A model generated the notes under the pieces. It saw nothing but the letters and a program-made list of their open reading frames with translations. It did not search any database and was not told where the DNA came from. The translations under genes and the position numbers were made by a program. From Streptacidiphilus neutrinimicus (GTDB lineage Bacteria; Actinomycetota; Actinomycetes; Streptomycetales; Streptomycetaceae), in contig NZ_BBPO01000015.1 in NCBI RefSeq assembly GCF_000787815.1, forward strand, positions 11,763 to 71,173: DNA of 59,411 nt, in the 5' to 3' direction. Shown here piece by piece: positions 55,856-59,411 of the stretch (position 1 is the stretch's first letter; each line of letters opens with the position of its first letter).

Positions 55856-55972
55856 AGGGGCGCGAGGACTGCGCGACAAGCCACCCACGCACCGGGCAGG
55901 CCGAACGCGCAGGGCCATCCGCCCCGGGTGGTCTCTCGCGCACGCATTCAACAAGCGGGGCCCCGCGCCCCT
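55856..55972 (+). repeat. GC-rich dispersed intergenic repeat, copy C
   Basis: It starts at AGGGGCGCG (55856-55864) and ends at CGCGCCCCT (55964-55972), which are inverted copies. The interior blocks ACTGCGCGACAAGCCAC, CCGAACGCGC and CCATCCGCCCCGGGTGGT match copies A and B. It lies six bases after nadB and 38 nt before nadC. Confidence 0.75.
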
Positions 55973-56009
55973 CAGTAGTGCAACACCCCTCTGACACAAA
56001 GGATCTGTC

Positions 56010-56960
56010 GTGTCCCACGAAGACCTCCCCCTGATCGAAGACGGCTGCGGCGACGACTGCGCGTGCGGCGAGTACGAGACCGCGCTCGACCCCGCGCTCG
56101 CGGCCCTGCTGGAGGACGCCGGGCTGGACCCGGTCGAGGTGGAGGACATCGCGACGATGGCCCTCGCCGAGGACCTCGCCGGTGGGGAGGACGTCACGTC
56201 CGTCGCCACCGTGCCGGCCGACGCCGTCGCCACGGCCGACTTCGTCGCCCGGCAGGCGGGCGTCGTCGCCGGTCTGCGCGTCGCGGAGGCAGTGCTCTCG
56301 CTCGTCGCCGAGGAGGAGTTCACCGTCGAGCGGCACGTCGAGGACGGCGCGCGGGTCGAGGCCGGCACGGTGCTGCTGAGCGTCACCACCCGCACCCGCG
56401 ACCTGCTCACGGCCGAGCGCTCCGCGCTCAACCTGCTGTGCCACATGTCCGGCATCGCGACCGCGACCCGCGCCTGGGCCGACGCGCTCGAGGGCACGAA
56501 GGCCGTCGTCCGCGACACCCGCAAGACCACGCCGGGCCTGCGCGCGCTGCAGAAGTACGCCGTGCGCTGCGGCGGCGGGGCGAACCACCGCATGGCGCTG
56601 TCGGACGCCGCGCTGGTCAAGGACAACCACGTGGTCGCCGCGGGCGGCGTCGCCGAGGCGTTCAAGGCCGTCCGCGCGGCCTACCCGGACCTGCCGGTCG
56701 AGGTCGAGGTGGACACGCTCGAGCAGATCCCGCCCGTGCTGGAGGCCGGTGCGGACCTGATCCTGCTCGACAACTTCAGCGTCGACGAGCTGCGCGAGGC
56801 CGTCGCGCTCGTCGCGGGTCGGGCGAGGCTCGAGTCGTCCGGCGGGCTGACCCTCGACACTGCCCGCGCGGTGGGCGAGACCGGCGTCGACTACCTCGCC
56901 GTCGGCGCTCTGACGCACTCCTCGCCGATTCTTGACATCGGCCTCGACCTGCGCGGATAG
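56010..56960 (+). CDS. nadC: Nicotinate-nucleotide pyrophosphorylase (quinolinate phosphoribosyltransferase)
   Basis: A 316-aa enzyme making nicotinate mononucleotide from quinolinate and PRPP. Key motifs are ALAEDLAGGEDVTS, ERSALNLLCHMSGIAT, RDTRKTTPGLR and LLDNFSVDELR with the C-terminal SSGGLTLDT. The first ~30 residues are an extension carrying CGDDCACG, a Cys cluster absent from most NadC proteins. AAAGGATCTGTC precedes the GTG. coaX follows at 29 nt. Confidence 0.96.
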   Translation: MSHEDLPLIEDGCGDDCACGEYETALDPALAALLEDAGLDPVEVEDIATMALAEDLAGGEDVTSVATVPADAVATADFVARQAGVVAGLRVAEAVLSLVAEEEFTVERHVEDGARVEAGTVLLSVTTRTRDLLTAERSALNLLCHMSGIATATRAWADALEGTKAVVRDTRKTTPGLRALQKYAVRCGGGANHRMALSDAALVKDNHVVAAGGVAEAFKAVRAAYPDLPVEVEVDTLEQIPPVLEAGADLILLDNFSVDELREAVALVAGRARLESSGGLTLDTARAVGETGVDYLAVGALTHSSPILDIGLDLRG

Positions 56961-56989
56961 TCACCCCCTCCCCACGAGAAAGTGCGCCC

Positions 56990-57772
56990 ATGCTGCTCAC
57001 GATCGACGTCGGCAACACCCAGACGGTTCTCGGCATCTTCGACGGCGAGGAGATCGTCGAGCACTGGCGCGTCTCCACGGATCCGCGCCGGACCGCCGAC
57101 GAGCTCGCGGTGCTGATGCAGGGGCTCATGGGCGCCCACCCGGTGCTGAAGAACGAGGGTGTGGACGGGCTGGCGATCTGCTGCACCGTCCCCACCGTCC
57201 TGCACGAGCTGCGCGAGGTGACCCGGCGTTATTACGGAGACGTGCCCGCCGTCCTGGTCGAGCCGGGCGTCAAGACCGGCGTGCACGTGCTGACCGACAA
57301 CCCCAAGGAGGTCGGCACCGACCGGATCGTCAACACGCTGGCGGCCAAGCACCTCTACGGCGGTCCGTGCATCGTCGTCGACTTCGGCACCGCGACGAGC
57401 TTCGACGCGATCAACGAGCGCGGCGACTTCGTCGGCGGCGCGATCGCGCCGGGCATCGAGATCTCGGTCGAGGCGCTGGGGGTGCGCGGCGCGATGCTGC
57501 GGAAGATCGAGGTGGCCAGGCCGCGCAGCGTGATCGGCAAGAACACGGTCGAGGCGATGCAGTCCGGCGTGCTCTTCGGCTTCGCGGGACAGGTGGACGG
57601 CATCGTCAACCGCATGGCGGCCGAGCTGGCGACGAACCCGGACGACGTGCAGGTGATCGCGACGGGCGGCCTGGCGCCGCTGGTGCTGGGCGAGGCGACC
57701 AGCATCGACGTCCACGAGCCGTGGCTGACGCTGATCGGACTGCGCCTCGTCTACGAGCGCAACACAGCGTGA
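56990..57772 (+). CDS. coaX: Pantothenate kinase, type III
   Basis: A 260-aa ASKHA-fold kinase phosphorylating pantothenate for CoA synthesis. DVGNTQTVLG at the N-terminus, DFGTATSFDAI, and ATGGLAPLV with GRE/VLGE near the C-terminus are characteristic. It ends the nadC-coaX unit; a terminator follows. Confidence 0.96.
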   Translation: MLLTIDVGNTQTVLGIFDGEEIVEHWRVSTDPRRTADELAVLMQGLMGAHPVLKNEGVDGLAICCTVPTVLHELREVTRRYYGDVPAVLVEPGVKTGVHVLTDNPKEVGTDRIVNTLAAKHLYGGPCIVVDFGTATSFDAINERGDFVGGAIAPGIEISVEALGVRGAMLRKIEVARPRSVIGKNTVEAMQSGVLFGFAGQVDGIVNRMAAELATNPDDVQVIATGGLAPLVLGEATSIDVHEPWLTLIGLRLVYERNTA

Positions 57773-57817
57773 TCTGAGCCGGGCCGCTGGGCCGAACGAC
57801 TGTCAGTTTTCCGGAAG

Positions 57818-57838
57818 ACCCGCCGACATACGGCGGGT
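57818..57838 (+). terminator. Terminator after coaX
   Basis: ACCCGCCG (57818-57825) pairs with CGGCGGGT (57831-57838) around ACATA, and is followed within 10 nt by TTTTCCCTTTTC. Confidence 0.75.
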
Positions 57839-57876
57839 TCATCCGATTTTCCCTTTTCGTTACGTACAGTCGTCCC

Positions 57877-58794
57877 ATGCCTACGCCTCACGGTTCGCGC
57901 GGCGGCATGGCCTTCAGCGCGGACGAGCTCCGGGTCCTTCGGCGGGCCCTGGCCCACGTGCTCAACCCTCCAGCCGCCGTGGACAGCAGACCTGCCGGGT
58001 CGGCCGCTCGTGCCACCTGGGTCGAGGACGTCCAGGACATGCTCCGGCTGTCCGAGGCGATCGAGGAGGCGGTGCTCGAGGGCGGCCGGATGCGCGCTTT
58101 CGCCCTCGCCGAGCTGGTCCGCTACCGGGCCGCCCTGCCGGGCAGCGCGACGGGGTACCTGCAGCGCCTGGAGGAGGCCGTCACGGACGGCTACCTGCCG
58201 GACGCCGACGACCTGTCCGCGCTGCGCGCGCTGAACGCCCTGCCCTGCGCCCAGGCCGAACACAGCCGCCGCACCCAGCTGCGCAGGCGCTGCGCCGAGC
58301 TGGCGGAGTCGGGCGCGGGCCGCCGGCTCGACCTGCCGACCGTTCCGCTGCCCTCTCCCGCCCTTCGGCCGGGGGTGCCCCAGTCCGCCCCCGCGCCCGC
58401 CGTCGCTCCGACGGTGGTCGCGCTGGTCCCGCCGCGCCCCGCCCCGACCGTGGGGGAGATCCCGCGGCCGCCGCGGATCGCGAGCGTGTCGATCGGCGGG
58501 AAGGTGGCGGACTTCGCCCGCGCGAACCGCCCGTCCAGGCTGCGCGAGCCGGGCTCGGTCGAGCTCGGCCGCGCCGAGTCGTATCCCCTGCCCATCCGAC
58601 GTGGAGGAACGAGCGACATGAGCAGCAGCAACGAGCACCCCGCCCCGGCTCCGTCCGCGGCGCAGGGCAAGCCGAAGCCGAAGCCCGCGGGGGACCGCCC
58701 GGTCCGGCCGATCCCCACGCCGGGGGACATCTTCCCGCGGGGCGTCCGCCGGCCCGGCGGCGAGGACGAGGAGCTCGCCACCGGTACAGGCTGA
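57877..58794 (+). CDS. Conserved streptomycete protein of unknown function, with internal start
   Basis: A 305-aa protein. The folded part is ~residues 10-150 (DELRVLRRALAHVLNP ... LRRRCAELAESG), helical and Leu-rich, followed by a Pro/Ala-rich disordered region. TACAGT sits 6 nt before the ATG at 57877 and no Shine-Dalgarno exists, consistent with a leaderless mRNA. Inside the frame, GTGGAGGAACGAGCGACATG places a strong ribosome site before an ATG at 58618, so a 58-residue C-terminal product (MSSSNEHPAPAPS...) may also be made. It lies next to coaX, as conserved in streptomycetes. Confidence 0.82.
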   Translation: MPTPHGSRGGMAFSADELRVLRRALAHVLNPPAAVDSRPAGSAARATWVEDVQDMLRLSEAIEEAVLEGGRMRAFALAELVRYRAALPGSATGYLQRLEEAVTDGYLPDADDLSALRALNALPCAQAEHSRRTQLRRRCAELAESGAGRRLDLPTVPLPSPALRPGVPQSAPAPAVAPTVVALVPPRPAPTVGEIPRPPRIASVSIGGKVADFARANRPSRLREPGSVELGRAESYPLPIRRGGTSDMSSSNEHPAPAPSAAQGKPKPKPAGDRPVRPIPTPGDIFPRGVRRPGGEDEELATGTG

Positions 58795-58932
58795 TTGATC
58801 CGGTTTCAGGCAGGGCGGTGGGTATCCGGAAGATAACGTTCGGGCCACCGCCCTGGTCCACGTGTTCCCCCAGGTGCTTGGATCTTGCTCGATTCACACC
58901 ACTCGCACCTCATTCTCACCGGGGAACCACAG

Positions 58933-59411
58933 ATGGCCTTCGCTCGCGCGCGACGGGCGGTCCGTTTCGGAGCCGTCGCCGCCGCCGTCCTCATGTCCGG
59001 CGGTCTGTCCGCCCTCCCCGCCACGGCGGCCGGGGGCGGCACCTTCGCCGCGATCGTCAGCACCGCCGACGCGACGCTGCTGCCGCAGACCGACGGCGCG
59101 GCGGCGCAGCGCTTCCACCAGGTCGGCGTGGTGGTGATGGCCGAGACCGGGCCGCTGACCGGCGTCACCGTCGCGGTCGACGCGAGCGGCGCGGCCGGGG
59201 TCGTCGAGCTCTCCCTGCCCACGGGCTGCGGCTACACCGACGCCGTCAAGCTGCACGAGCGGTGCGTTCTCGGCTCGGTGGACTCGATCGCTCAGCTGGA
59301 GGTCGGCATGCGCTCGGCCGCCGGCGCGGCGGTCGGCGCCAAGGGGACCGTGCGCTTCACCGTGACGGCCACCAACGCGACCGCCGACAGGCAGGCGCCG
59401 CCGACCGTCAC
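58933..59411 (+). CDS. Secreted protein of unknown function (runs off the window)
   Basis: At least 159 residues, open to the window edge. The signal peptide is MAFARARRAVRFGAVAAAVL through ~SALPATAA. The exported part looks like a beta-sandwich repeat (TGVTVAVDASGAAGVVELSLP ... CGYTDAV ... ERCVLGSV), with two Cys. GGGGAACCAC precedes the ATG. Possibly a cell-surface protein; only its N-terminal part is visible. Confidence 0.8.
   Translation, partial: MAFARARRAVRFGAVAAAVLMSGGLSALPATAAGGGTFAAIVSTADATLLPQTDGAAAQRFHQVGVVVMAETGPLTGVTVAVDASGAAGVVELSLPTGCGYTDAVKLHERCVLGSVDSIAQLEVGMRSAAGAAVGAKGTVRFTVTATNATADRQAPPTV

Noticed and set aside
1-59411. tRNA, rRNA or integrase/attachment-site signatures
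   Set aside because: No cloverleaf-type sequence or site-specific recombinase was found on either strand; no search tool was run.

Overview
High-GC actinobacterial chromosome, most likely a member of the Streptomycetaceae (Streptomyces, Kitasatospora or Streptacidiphilus). Three things suggest this. Codon third positions are almost all G or C. The run ppa-dacB-metalloprotease-tilS-hpt-ftsH-folE ... folP-folB-folK-DUF3180 ... nuoD2 ... panC-panD-nadB-nadC-coaX matches, from memory, the conserved Streptomyces core order. There is also a gamma-butyrolactone (A-factor type) signalling locus. No rRNA, tRNA, CRISPR array, phage gene or transposase was recognised.

Layout. (1) 1-4.25 kb: a signalling/regulatory block with an atypical OmpR-type regulator, two ArpA/ScbR-like TetR proteins, a short-chain dehydrogenase and an AfsA-type butyrolactone synthase. 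(2) 4.25-7.8 kb: an operon of a degenerate ABC ATPase, a YhgE/Pip-type membrane protein and a TetR repressor, preceded by a near-perfect 26-bp palindrome. (3) 7.86-11.74 kb: an ABC ATPase-permease pair with a histidine kinase and response regulator in one minus-strand operon. (4) 11.86-16.34 kb: a 213-bp inverted-repeat element, a class I terpene cyclase, and a divergent large ATPase/LuxR regulator interrupted by an in-frame TAG codon. (5) 16.4-18.5 kb: thioredoxin, a TetR/DUF35 divergent pair and a secreted protein. (6) 18.56-22.07 kb: an iron-box-controlled EfeU-EfeO fusion followed by the Tat-exported DyP peroxidase EfeB. (7) 22.1-28 kb: a ThrE-type exporter, membrane proteins, an NlpC/P60 hydrolase and a small zinc-ribbon protein, with a miniature inverted-repeat element between. 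(8) 28-59.4 kb: conserved housekeeping genes for pyrophosphatase, peptidoglycan, tRNA modification, purine salvage, FtsH, folate (folE, folP, folB, folK), complex I subunit NuoD with its MidA-like methyltransferase, a two-component system, pantothenate (panC, panD, coaX), NAD (nadB, nadC), and an MprF/LysX-like lipid aminoacylase.

Working together: the folate, pantothenate and NAD genes are largely arranged as ATGA/GTGA-coupled pairs, pointing to a cofactor-synthesis region. The left 17 kb is accessory and regulatory, and a butyrolactone signal may control the atypical regulator and possibly the terpene gene. The most unusual items are the amber-interrupted LAL-type regulator beside the terpene cyclase, the EfeU-EfeO fusion, the NuoD-MidA coupling, and a family of GC-rich dispersed intergenic elements with three copies in this window.
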